Positions 23,160-30,992 of a stretch of DNA of 56,164 bases are shown one piece after another. This stretch comes from a virus. The DNA is taken from IMG/VR virus record IMGVR_UViG_3300044712_001406, positions 1 through 56,164 of that record; one strand, written 5' to 3'. Positions within the stretch are counted from its first letter, which is position 1; every line of letters begins with the position of its first letter. A program made the translations under genes and the position numbers. The notes beneath the pieces are model-generated. The model made no database searches, was not told the DNA's origin, and saw only the letters and a list, made by a program, of their open reading frames with translations.

Positions 23160-23464
23160 TAGCGCCAAATAACAATCTCTGCCTTCTCGATCTTGAACTT
23201 GTAACACTAAAGCTGGCAATAGTTTATAAGGCTACGGAATTTGCGAATCCCGGCGAGATCGTAATGATTGACGTACCTACTAATCCTTTGACGGGGATTC
23301 AATATTACAAGAAGCTATATGTCGTTCATTCATCAGATAAGGAATTCTTTCTCGCAGAGATCAAAAAAATAGCCGGAATAGTGATTGAATTTTCCGAAGC
23401 TAATAGGATAGAGAAAGAAGATGTTCAAAGAAAGTTTTTTTGTAGTCAGGAGAGTGATGCGTGA
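23156..23464 (+). CDS. Small protein, unknown
   Basis: 102 aa from TTG at 23156 overlapping the preceding stop (TTGA), with GGAGAG upstream. Mixed alpha/beta composition, no recognisable motif. Its end overlaps the next GTG start. Confidence 0.55.
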   Translation: MIAPNNNLCLLDLELVTLKLAIVYKATEFANPGEIVMIDVPTNPLTGIQYYKKLYVVHSSDKEFFLAEIKKIAGIVIEFSEANRIEKEDVQRKFFCSQESDA

Positions 23465-23772
23465 GTGACATGCTTGGATTTAGGGCTGAGTTTGAAAATG
23501 CCGATTGGTGTCTCTTGGTGCATGGCGAAACACCAGGTAAGGCTAAGTCTCGCTTTTTGCGGATTGATCCATGCGACGGTTGGGACGGTGGTTATACAGA
23601 TATTCGTCTCACCCGTATTCCTGGATTAGACAATAGGCCGATCACATTCGAAAATGCTCATACGGCTGGTTTTCACTATGCCTACGAAGAAGAAGGAGAG
23701 CCGGATTTCGATTACGAGAAAGCATTTTCAAATGAGTGTGATTGCCCCATTTGCAGGGCGAAGGGAGATTGA
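23461..23772 (+). CDS. Small acidic protein with CPIC motif, unknown
   Basis: 103 aa from GTG at 23461, acidic, aromatic-rich (DGWDGGYTDIRL; AGFHYAYEEEGEPDFDYE) and ending in CDCPICRA, a possible half zinc ribbon. No family recognised. Confidence 0.6.
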   Translation: MSDMLGFRAEFENADWCLLVHGETPGKAKSRFLRIDPCDGWDGGYTDIRLTRIPGLDNRPITFENAHTAGFHYAYEEEGEPDFDYEKAFSNECDCPICRAKGD

Positions 23773-23775
23773 GTT

Positions 23776-24408
23776 ATGTTAATTTATGTTGCTGGACCAT
23801 ATCGGGGCGATGTTGATAAGAATATTGCCTTGGCTCGTCAGGTCGCTATTGAGATCTGGCAAAAAGGTCATACGGCTATTTGTCCACATCTCAATACCAG
23901 TCACTTCGAAATGGATTGCTGTATTCCTGATGAAAGGTATCTTGAGGGCGATTTAGATATTCTCTCGCGTTGTGATGCGATTGTCATGATTACCGGTTGG
24001 GAAGCAAGTATCGGAGCAAAGGGGGAACATGACTACGCTTCTCGGTTGGGTATCCCGGTTTACTTCTATCCTGATATTCCCGAATTGCATTCCGTCGAAA
24101 TCAAGTGCCCCGCACAGGCAAAGGCATTTAGAGAGCTAGTCAACCAAATGTACCGGGTACACCTGGCAAAGAACAGCGACTATTCACCCGCAAATATTCT
24201 TGGTACAGGCGAGATTGGACTTGTCACTCGCCTGTGGGATAAAGTGGCCCGCCTGTTGAACTTGACCGGCTTTCGTATGGAGATTGCATCCAGTTCTTAT
24301 GAACGCCCCAAAATGCCGAAATGCGAAGCCGTGGAAGATACTCTTATGGACCTGGCTGTTTATGGCATTATTGGGCTTCTTCTACGGCGTGGCCAGTGGG
24401 GAAGGTAA
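23776..24408 (+). CDS. Fusion: nucleoside deoxyribosyltransferase-like domain + DUF1599
   Basis: 210 aa. Residues 1-105 (YVAGPYRGDVDKNI, CPHLNTSHF, GDLDILSRCDAIVMITGWEAS, GEHDYA, GIPVYFY) match the nucleoside 2-deoxyribosyltransferase-like/DUF4406 fold. Residues about 118-210 (MYRVHLAKNSDYSPANILG, RLWDKVARLLNL, VEDTLMDLAVYGIIGLLL) match DUF1599, a nucleotide-modification-associated domain. Both halves point to nucleotide metabolism or modified bases in phage DNA, but the substrate is unknown. Confidence 0.8.
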   Translation: MLIYVAGPYRGDVDKNIALARQVAIEIWQKGHTAICPHLNTSHFEMDCCIPDERYLEGDLDILSRCDAIVMITGWEASIGAKGEHDYASRLGIPVYFYPDIPELHSVEIKCPAQAKAFRELVNQMYRVHLAKNSDYSPANILGTGEIGLVTRLWDKVARLLNLTGFRMEIASSSYERPKMPKCEAVEDTLMDLAVYGIIGLLLRRGQWGR

Positions 24409-24448
24409 ACCACGCGCGTGGAGGTTGGTGCGTGTTACAATCCCCGCG

Positions 24449-24670
24449 ATGAATGACCTGGACAAATACAGAGCCAATCTTTCCAAAGAAGACCGGGATT
24501 TACTGGACACCCTCCTGCAACGTGTCGCTGCCTACCAGCAGGCAATTAAAACAGCATCGCCGGAGATGCCACAATTAATGGCACTCCTGGCGATGCTGCT
24601 CGAGGAACACAAAGAGATCCAAATACTCAAGCAGGAAATCGAAGAGCTAAGGAAGCAGCCCCGCCCATAG
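24449..24670 (+). CDS. Small coiled-coil protein
   Basis: 73 aa from ATG at 24449, helical throughout (DLLDTLLQRVAAYQQAIK, MALLAMLLEEHKEIQILKQEIEELRK). Its stop lies inside the stem of the terminator at 24659-24685. A longer frame exists upstream in the preceding gene but lacks a ribosome site. Confidence 0.55.
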   Translation: MNDLDKYRANLSKEDRDLLDTLLQRVAAYQQAIKTASPEMPQLMALLAMLLEEHKEIQILKQEIEELRKQPRP

Positions 24671-24685
24671 GTGGGGTCTTTTTTT
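24659..24685 (+). terminator. Intrinsic terminator
   Basis: CCCCGCC (24659-24665) pairs with GGTGGGG (24670-24676; one G-U pair), loop of four, then TCTTTTTTT. It ends the 22.7-24.7 kb unit just before the independent promoter at 24713. Confidence 0.85.
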
Positions 24686-24712
24686 ACCCTAGATTATCAG
24701 GGGGATAGGCTA

Positions 24713-24740
24713 TTGACAAAACCCAACGTTGGGATATAAT
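24713..24740 (+). promoter_or_regulatory. Consensus promoter with palindromic operator in the spacer
   Basis: TTGACA (24713-24718), 16-bp spacer, TATAAT (24735-24740). The spacer holds the perfect 12-bp palindrome CCCAACGTTGGG (24722-24733), an ideal site for a repressor that excludes polymerase. It follows directly on a terminator and drives the two genes at 24788 and 25094. Confidence 0.9.
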
Positions 24741-24787
24741 AGATACATAATAACCGAGTGAGACAAGATCGAAAGGAGATAAACAAA

Positions 24788-25012
24788 ATGTCAAGCAACC
24801 GATTAGCAATCCAGATCAAGGCCGGAACCGAAAACAACCTGGTTGGTTTTCCTTACTTGGAAGATCAGTATGCAGATGGTGGTCAGGAAGACGAATCAGA
24901 TGACACCACCGAATGGATCTTCGTTGAACTGGGAAACCAGAAGGACACAACTTCCGCGCAGGAAGAATTCCTGAACACCAACTCAAACGTTCTTTACTAC
25001 AGCATTTTGTAA
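24788..25012 (+). CDS. Small acidic protein of an autonomous transcription unit
   Basis: 74 aa from ATG at 24788 (AAAGGAG upstream). Clearly acidic (YLEDQYADGGQEDESDDTTEW; QEEFLNTN). It lies directly behind the strong, operator-controlled promoter at 24713 and is followed by a gene with a basic tail. This moron-like placement and the acidity are compatible with an inhibitor or DNA-mimic protein, but no family is recognised. Confidence 0.7.
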   Translation: MSSNRLAIQIKAGTENNLVGFPYLEDQYADGGQEDESDDTTEWIFVELGNQKDTTSAQEEFLNTNSNVLYYSIL

Positions 25013-25093
25013 CCTAGCTCTCCCTTTCGATCCGCTGTGGATAACTGAAACAACCCCCGCCGGTCGGGCAATAGGCCGGTAGGAGAAAATCAA

Positions 25094-25552
25094 ATGGCTG
25101 AACACAAGTACATATACAAAATAACAGAAGACAATGCCGGAGGGTTAGCGTTGTGGGTATTTTGGGGAAAGTGGGTCATCTATGCCCATTCCGGGTACGA
25201 GCACAACCCCGGTCAGCTCACCCAGGACTTAGACGCCCTGGATCGGGGGACCAACATCTCTGAGTGGGAGGGCAACGAGGACGACCCACAGGCGGCTTGG
25301 GATGCTATCCCGGAAGAGTGGTTTCACAATGGGGGTATTCAATTTGTGGCGGAGGGGAGCAACGGAAAGCGCCGTCTGTTGAAGGCAAGGATGGGCAGAG
25401 CAGCGCAGATCGAATTCGGCGTATCAAATGAAGATCGAGATGCCGCTTGGGCAGCCACACAACTTGGCTCTCTCCGCAGTCCCCGCAAATCCGCAGCTAG
25501 CCGGGAGAACGGAAAGAAAGGTGGTCGGCCACGAAAGATCCCTGATCAGTAG
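25094..25552 (+). CDS. Protein with GRPRK basic tail, second gene of the autonomous unit
   Basis: 152 aa. Trp-rich acidic N-terminal domain (LALWVFWGKWVIYAHSGYEH; WEGNEDDPQAAWDAIPEEWF) and a basic C-terminal tail SRENGKKGGRPRKIPDQ, an AT-hook-like GRPRK motif common at the ends of phage and plasmid proteins. GTAGGAG precedes the ATG. It could be the regulator acting on the palindrome at 24722, which is only a guess. Confidence 0.65.
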   Translation: MAEHKYIYKITEDNAGGLALWVFWGKWVIYAHSGYEHNPGQLTQDLDALDRGTNISEWEGNEDDPQAAWDAIPEEWFHNGGIQFVAEGSNGKRRLLKARMGRAAQIEFGVSNEDRDAAWAATQLGSLRSPRKSAASRENGKKGGRPRKIPDQ

Positions 25553-25553
25553 G

Positions 25554-25582
25554 AAGCAGCCCCGCCGGTGAGGAGACGGGGC
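25554..25582. terminator. Weak hairpin between convergent transcription units
   Basis: AGCCCCG and CGGGGCT arms flank a short loop (25558-25582) in the 30-bp gap where the rightward accessory genes meet the leftward late genes. There is no U-run on either side, so termination here would be imperfect or factor-assisted. Confidence 0.45.
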
Positions 25583-26959
25583 TTATGTTAGCGGCTTCCA
25601 AATGCCGCCAATTCCTAAGTATGTTTTTCCGCCAATGGTCGTGTCCTGGACAAACACTCCATCCCGATACTCGCCAGGATTGGCCCAGGCTCCAGCAATC
25701 CCCGGAACACCACCATTACGACTGGTATTGTTGAATATGTTTCGTGATCCTTTGTAGTTATAAACTCCCAGTCTTGACGAAGTGGCAGAATAGGATACAC
25801 CCGAAATGATGTTATTCTGCGACTTCGTCTTCATCTCGAAGTGGTACTTTGGTAGGACCAGGGACTGGATATTGAAGCATGTTCCTATGCTTATAACACA
25901 TCCAACCGTGTTCTCGCCGTTCTCTGAACCGATCTCGAAGTCACTGCGTTGACCATCTCCAGCGCTTGAGTTGTTTTTTACATTGAAGTTGGAGATGGTA
26001 ATGTTTCCGATGGGATTGGCTGTGCTATCTATGGCTAGTCCACACAACTTATTGTTCTCGCTTTTCAACAGATCAACCTTGGAGCCCGTTCCTTTATCGA
26101 ACAGAATGCCATGCAGCGCATTGGAATAGGTGTGAATATCCCCAAACTCTACGGAGGAGCCGGATACTAATATCCCGTTTCCATCGTTGGTATGCGAAGT
26201 AATCTGTAGGCCATGCACATCATAGGCCCACGCGTCGAGGAACACACCCGTTCCGCCGTTGTGGTCACTGATCAAGGACAGCAGGTAGGTCTCGAACGTT
26301 GACCACTTTCCCGGTATCCCTCTGATCACAATCCCATGACCACTACAGTTAGACACCGTGACATTGCTAATGAAACCACGATGACTCATCAGTAGGAGTC
26401 CGGTCAAGAATCCAGGATTGGCGAACGCATGCCTGTTACCGCAAATTGACAGGTCTCTAACCTGCATACTACCTACACATCGATCTGGCAACATAATACG
26501 CAAGATTGCCAGCCCATCACCAAGAGTAGAGAATTCCGGTGAGGCTTGAATTCTCGTTCCCTGTGCGTCCGGCCCTTCTGGTAGCGTGTCGCTTCGAGTG
26601 CCCGGTCCAATGCCTACAACAGAGACCGCATCCTGGTTTATCTCTATAGGCGCACTAACCGAGAATGTACCCTCGAGCAGCTGAACACGACCACCGATAG
26701 ATAACTTGCTGGCCGCTTCCATGATTACATTCTGATCATCCTTACCATCGCAAACTACGTTAGCGCTGGCTTTCGACAGGTCGCTAGAGTTGTAAGCGGC
26801 AATGGTAACAGACCCCCGTTTGAACAATGGTACTGCCGTCTTCAAGGCCATTCGACCTGGTCGTCGTCGTCCTGGCAGTCCAGTCTCCACATATACAATG
26901 TCATCTGGAAGCGGAGTCAGTACTTCTTCGGCGTCTTCAAGGCGAGTTGCGATAAACAT
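25583..26959 (-). CDS. Tailspike-like right-handed beta-helix protein
   Basis: 458 aa, last gene of the late leftward operon. After an N-terminal 50-residue segment it shows a pectate-lyase-type beta-helix: VVCDGKDDQNVIMEAAS start, GGRVQLLEGTFSVSAPIEI, then repeating turns such as GFISNVTVSNCSGHGIVIRG and NNKLCGLAIDSTANPIGNITISN. This is the usual architecture of tailspikes that bind or cleave surface glycans. Catalytic residues cannot be placed by eye. CAGGAG precedes the ATG. Confidence 0.8.
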   Translation of the reverse strand: MFIATRLEDAEEVLTPLPDDIVYVETGLPGRRRPGRMALKTAVPLFKRGSVTIAAYNSSDLSKASANVVCDGKDDQNVIMEAASKLSIGGRVQLLEGTFSVSAPIEINQDAVSVVGIGPGTRSDTLPEGPDAQGTRIQASPEFSTLGDGLAILRIMLPDRCVGSMQVRDLSICGNRHAFANPGFLTGLLLMSHRGFISNVTVSNCSGHGIVIRGIPGKWSTFETYLLSLISDHNGGTGVFLDAWAYDVHGLQITSHTNDGNGILVSGSSVEFGDIHTYSNALHGILFDKGTGSKVDLLKSENNKLCGLAIDSTANPIGNITISNFNVKNNSSAGDGQRSDFEIGSENGENTVGCVISIGTCFNIQSLVLPKYHFEMKTKSQNNIISGVSYSATSSRLGVYNYKGSRNIFNNTSRNGGVPGIAGAWANPGEYRDGVFVQDTTIGGKTYLGIGGIWKPLT

Positions 26960-27006
26960 CTACCAATCTCCTGTAAGGGTTCAGATCACCTGTAACTCTT
27001 TTAGAA

Positions 27007-27663
27007 TCATATCTTCCAGATCGAAACGTGGTTGATACCCGCAAATTCCGCCAGAGCCAGGCCTGAGCCAGATGTCTGGTACAACCTGAGATCCAAGGTG
27101 CTGTTGGCAGCCAAGTACACGACCTCGCATCCACTCAGAGTGAGGAAGACATATGCCCCGGCGCCGTAGCCAAAACGCATATCAACGGAGTTGGATTCTG
27201 ATCCGTCGATGAATAAATACAGCTGGGCATATTCGCTCTCAAGCCAGGCGGTCGTGATCGCGAAGGCAACCATAGCGGTTACAGCATAATATCCGCTGGC
27301 GGGGGCAGTAAAATGCCAGCTGGCGCCTGTAGTCACTAAGTCGTCCGGATCTGTATTCTTTGTTTCGAAATCGATGATTGTAATGCTACTATCAGGTATG
27401 ACCTGCTCGGCCGTTGTTGAGTAGCGAGCGATTGTCGGCCTCTGAATATGATCGTCAAGAAGAGTATCGACCGCATCCAGCCCATCTTCGATGTGATTCA
27501 TGCGGGTTGCATTCACGTCCGAGCCGGCCTGCACGACTGCTGTCACCTGGTCGATCGCAGCTGTATTGTAAACGATCGTGCCCCCATCATTTTTTACCTG
27601 GTACGCAGCTGCTGCAGCCAGCACTTCGTCCACCCAGGTTTGTTTCGTGTAAAGTTTTGCCAT
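27007..27663 (-). CDS. Tail fibre/appendage protein, paralogous N-terminus
   Basis: 218 aa. The N-terminus (YTKQTWVDEVLAAAAAYQV, GTIVYNTAAIDQV, VNATRMNHIEDGLDAV) matches that of the next gene upstream (27673-28371) and the LN-IE-GI pattern of phage fibre attachment domains. The C-terminal part has a beta-rich jelly-roll-like sequence (FTAPASGYYAVTAMVAF, YLFIDGSES). Probably a receptor-binding or baseplate appendage. Confidence 0.75.
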   Translation of the reverse strand: MAKLYTKQTWVDEVLAAAAAYQVKNDGGTIVYNTAAIDQVTAVVQAGSDVNATRMNHIEDGLDAVDTLLDDHIQRPTIARYSTTAEQVIPDSSITIIDFETKNTDPDDLVTTGASWHFTAPASGYYAVTAMVAFAITTAWLESEYAQLYLFIDGSESNSVDMRFGYGAGAYVFLTLSGCEVVYLAANSTLDLRLYQTSGSGLALAEFAGINHVSIWKI

Positions 27664-27672
27664 AAGTGCTCC

Positions 27673-28371
27673 TTAAAGAATGTACCCGATAACGTACAGA
27701 TATACCGAGAGGGCATTGACACCTTGAACGGTGAAACGAAACTGGCCATTGCTCAAAATCACCAGTCCTGAGCCATACATGAATTCATTCGCGAACCATC
27801 CAGCTACCATTATGGACCATCCACTAATGGAACCAACCACATCGATGATTGCCTTTGGGCGCGGCGAAATCGAAGCCCACTGAACAGACGCGTTGATCAG
27901 AATTGCCTTAGCGTTTGCGGGAATATTTGAGTTGAATGTATTAGCCGTGATCGTTGTGCTGCCGATCGTTTTCCCATCTCCGTCCCAGCTGGTGTTAGTC
28001 CATTCTCCCCGGACGATCTGAGTTGCCCACTTCATGCCAAGCGCCTGGGCGCTATCAGCGATCAGGATCTGGCCATTTGAGCCAACCGGCAAGCGAGCAC
28101 CACTTCCAGAGCCGGTACCGGGGAATAAGTCCCCCTTGGTCGAGTAAACCGCTGGCACAGAGGCATTTACCCCATCCTGGGCATCTTCGATACCTTGCTC
28201 GATGTGATTTAAATTTGCCGCATTGAGCGGCGTGCCAGGAGTGACACTGGTCACCAATTCGATCTTGGCGCTGTCTGCCAGAACTCCACCAATATCATCG
28301 GTGATTTTATACTTGACCGGCGTTGAAGCGGGAACTTCATCTGCCCAGGTCGTGGGAGAATAAGTGGTCAT
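27673..28371 (-). CDS. Tail fibre/appendage protein
   Basis: 232 aa from ATG at 28371 (GGAGG upstream, ATGA overlap with the previous gene). Shared N-terminal attachment motif (PTTWADEVPASTPVKYKI, PLNAANLNHIEQGIEDAQ) with the neighbour at 27007, then PVGSNGQILIADSAQALGMKWA, a common phage fibre module, and a beta-rich C-terminus. The two genes likely arose by duplication and changed receptor ends. Confidence 0.75.
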   Translation of the reverse strand: MTTYSPTTWADEVPASTPVKYKITDDIGGVLADSAKIELVTSVTPGTPLNAANLNHIEQGIEDAQDGVNASVPAVYSTKGDLFPGTGSGSGARLPVGSNGQILIADSAQALGMKWATQIVRGEWTNTSWDGDGKTIGSTTITANTFNSNIPANAKAILINASVQWASISPRPKAIIDVVGSISGWSIMVAGWFANEFMYGSGLVILSNGQFRFTVQGVNALSVYLYVIGYIL

Positions 28372-28940
28372 GCATACCTCCGAAAATAATTTTGACGGGT
28401 GAGACCAGACCCGGTTATGGCAACTCCACAGCGCCCTAGGCGCACGGGAGAGAGAGCATCTTGAACATATATCCAGCGGCGGAACTGATTTTGCCAGAGC
28501 CTGGTCTGCCCGCAGTTGGCCACACCGCAATACACAAGATAATCGGCCAGGATCAGCAGCTGGTCTCGGATCAGCAGAATATCTCGCTCCCAGTCATTGA
28601 CATCCTCATAATTTGGAGCTTCTGCGCCACTGCCGGCTATATAATCGTGTTTGAGGGCAACGAGACCCAGACTGGCAGGTAAACAGGTGGCTTCCCGCAG
28701 CAAGTCGATGTTTTCAATCAGCGTATTGATATCGACAACGCTGGGAAACTCGGTAATTGCCGGCTGAGTAAGGCTGGTGAGGACGGCGTTCAATCCAATT
28801 ATGGCCTGTACGGCGCGTTGGTCCAGGATGGTATTGCCGTAGATGCGCAGCCAGTCGGAGACGTTCAAGAAAGCCTTGGCTGTCCTGGCTTGCAGATCAT
28901 CCCGGGTGCGATCGGTAATCGGTGCAATCCAGTTAAGCAT
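28368..28940 (-). CDS. Tail/baseplate-associated protein
   Basis: 190 aa. ITDRTRDDLQARTAKAFLNVSDWLRIYGN is a motif seen in siphophage tail-tip proteins between baseplate hub and fibres. The C-terminal half has WQNQFRRWIYVQDAL. It overlaps the hub gene by 8 bp. Exact role unknown. Confidence 0.65.
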   Translation of the reverse strand: MLNWIAPITDRTRDDLQARTAKAFLNVSDWLRIYGNTILDQRAVQAIIGLNAVLTSLTQPAITEFPSVVDINTLIENIDLLREATCLPASLGLVALKHDYIAGSGAEAPNYEDVNDWERDILLIRDQLLILADYLVYCGVANCGQTRLWQNQFRRWIYVQDALSPVRLGRCGVAITGSGLTRQNYFRRYA

Positions 28941-30627
28941 TATCTACTCCGGTCAGTTCCACCTTGGCGACAAATCCACCCGATAGATCAACGCTCATTT
29001 TTTCGATGACCCCGCGCAGTTTTCTGCCATACAGTGTATCCACCAGGACGACATCGCCAACTTCCACTGCCGGCACATATAACTTGAGCTTTTTGGCATA
29101 GCGCTGTTGGTGATAGTTATAGATACGATCGGCGACGGTCGCTCCATTTGCAGAATTGACCAGAGTCGCATCTTGAACCTGCAGGATGTTCTGTACCAGG
29201 CTCGGGCTGGGTGGGCTATAAACTCCAAAAACCCGGGTGGTGTCATTGTAAGTTTGACCGCTCAAGGTTACTGTGCCAGGTGTTACTACGTTCAAAATGG
29301 CATAATTAGCGCCACTTTCGGTGATCGTTGCACCGCTCACGCTCAAATCATGCATGGGCTCGCTGAAAACAATCTCGTGAGATCCGGCGCCCAGCGCGCC
29401 ATTGTACAGCTCCCGAGAGGTGCTGGTGCTGAGATAGTTATGAGCGGTGACCTCTACACCGGTCACCTGTGGAAGCAGGCTGATAGATCCGCTGCCCATC
29501 TGATCCCTGGTGATCGTAACGGACGGAGACTCGTCTGCTGCAATCTTTGTCGCCTGGATTTTTACTACACCTGAGCGCGAGCAGCCAACTGAAGCGCCAA
29601 TAGCAAAGGCAATCTGCTGCAGCGCTTCCCGGTAAGTGCAAATGGGCAGCCAGCCAATAACGGTTTCGACAGCCAGCGAGCTATCGAGCTCGTAGGGCAT
29701 ATAAATAGCGCCCAATAGCAATTCGATCAGGTCTGCCGCCGAGATCCCGGCTCCGGACCAGATCCCGCCCCGGCAGGTCATCTGATCCAGGATACCCAGC
29801 CGGTCGACGCAGCGAAACTCGATCTCGGTATCGCTGGTGTTTGACCATTCGTCCAGGTAATACTGGCCGATGTAAACCACCTGGTTATCCACGAGCTCAT
29901 ATACGGCCATTGGCTGGCCTTCTTTGAGCGCAGAGTAGTAGCCAACAGGATTGAGGATATTGAAGTCTCCATCGGTAGAGCTCAGACGCATTTCTAGTGT
30001 ATCGAAGCGCACCTCGGCTGAGAGCTGGTCCAGCTCCTCGATTACACTGGCGCTCTTGATTACCGAGCCTTCCAGGGTGAGCATCTCGCCATAATCGATG
30101 CCGGTCAGGCGCAAGTAACGAAACGGCCGGTTGGTCGAGCTGAAGGTGATCATAATCTTCTTGAAATCTTCCACCGCCTTTCCGGTCGTAAATTCGGCGC
30201 TATCTGGGGTGTAATCATCGGTGCAGATCTGCACATCATCTGCGTCATAATAAGCGACAGTGAGAGCGCTGGCATAGTTATTCGAGTACGTGGCAAAGCG
30301 CAGGCTTAAGCTGTCAATGCTGTGAACCTGGCCGAATTCAATGGTGAGAACAGGCGGGTCTGCAAAGGCCCCATCCGAATCGCTCATTGCCAGGCTAACC
30401 AACCCGACATGGACATTGGAGGTATCGGCCGGCAGGAACTTATACTGCCCATCCAGGAGCCAGAAATCAGGCTCCCAGGTGGCATACGGCCGGTTTGTCG
30501 CGCTGTCTGTTCGCAGGTCCAAGATCTTCGAGAATGGCTGCAGGTCGGCGGGCGTAGAAAGGCTGCTGTCTTGCTTGACATCCAGGGCGTACAGGCCAAA
30601 TGTAATCCGGGTTGATGTGCGCGTCAT
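28933..30627 (-). CDS. Tail hub / baseplate receptor-complex protein
   Basis: 564 aa from ATG at 30627 (ATGA overlap with the distal-tail gene). Its N-terminal region resembles carbohydrate-binding jelly rolls (VLTIEFGQVHSIDSLSLRFATYS, FRYLRLTGIDYGEML). Then come blocks typical of gp27-like hub domains (YYLDEWSNTSDTEIEFRCVDRLGIL, GWLPICTYREALQQIAFAIGAS) and a C-terminal VGDVVLVDTLYGRKLRGVI. It follows tape measure and distal tail genes, the normal place for the tail-associated hub. Confidence 0.75.
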   Translation of the reverse strand: MTRTSTRITFGLYALDVKQDSSLSTPADLQPFSKILDLRTDSATNRPYATWEPDFWLLDGQYKFLPADTSNVHVGLVSLAMSDSDGAFADPPVLTIEFGQVHSIDSLSLRFATYSNNYASALTVAYYDADDVQICTDDYTPDSAEFTTGKAVEDFKKIMITFSSTNRPFRYLRLTGIDYGEMLTLEGSVIKSASVIEELDQLSAEVRFDTLEMRLSSTDGDFNILNPVGYYSALKEGQPMAVYELVDNQVVYIGQYYLDEWSNTSDTEIEFRCVDRLGILDQMTCRGGIWSGAGISAADLIELLLGAIYMPYELDSSLAVETVIGWLPICTYREALQQIAFAIGASVGCSRSGVVKIQATKIAADESPSVTITRDQMGSGSISLLPQVTGVEVTAHNYLSTSTSRELYNGALGAGSHEIVFSEPMHDLSVSGATITESGANYAILNVVTPGTVTLSGQTYNDTTRVFGVYSPPSPSLVQNILQVQDATLVNSANGATVADRIYNYHQQRYAKKLKLYVPAVEVGDVVLVDTLYGRKLRGVIEKMSVDLSGGFVAKVELTGVDNA

Positions 30628-30992
30628 GTTCTCGCCGGCTCCATCGCTATAAAGTTCACTGTGAGACTTTTCCAAAATACCCGAGAGTCTTTTTGCCTTC
30701 GGAGCTCATCTCCAACGCCACTGAAATAAGCCGTGAAAGGATACTCGCCTTCTTCGTCTAGCACGACTACCTCGTGGGACTCTACCGGCTCGGTTAGCTT
30801 TTGCCAGAGCCGTGCATATTCGGTCACATTTGTGGTGTTTCCAAACTTGATCTGGTAGTTAAAATAGACCCCGATCAACTCGCGGTGAAGCACCCCATCC
30901 TCGGTCCTCTCCGCGTATTTGTCCAGAAATTCAGCCTTCCTGGTCATGCTCGCGATTGGGACATCAAAAACTTCGCCGTCGATCGTGATCAC
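30624..30992 (-). CDS. Distal tail component
   Basis: 122 aa, beta-rich (ITIDGEVFDVPIASMTRKAEFLDKY; FGNTTNVTEYARLWQKLTEP; WKSLTVNFIAMEP). Located between tape measure and hub with ATGA overlaps on both sides, the position of a small distal tail or baseplate protein in this phage type. Confidence 0.65.
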   Translation of the reverse strand: MITIDGEVFDVPIASMTRKAEFLDKYAERTEDGVLHRELIGVYFNYQIKFGNTTNVTEYARLWQKLTEPVESHEVVVLDEEGEYPFTAYFSGVGDELRRQKDSRVFWKSLTVNFIAMEPART

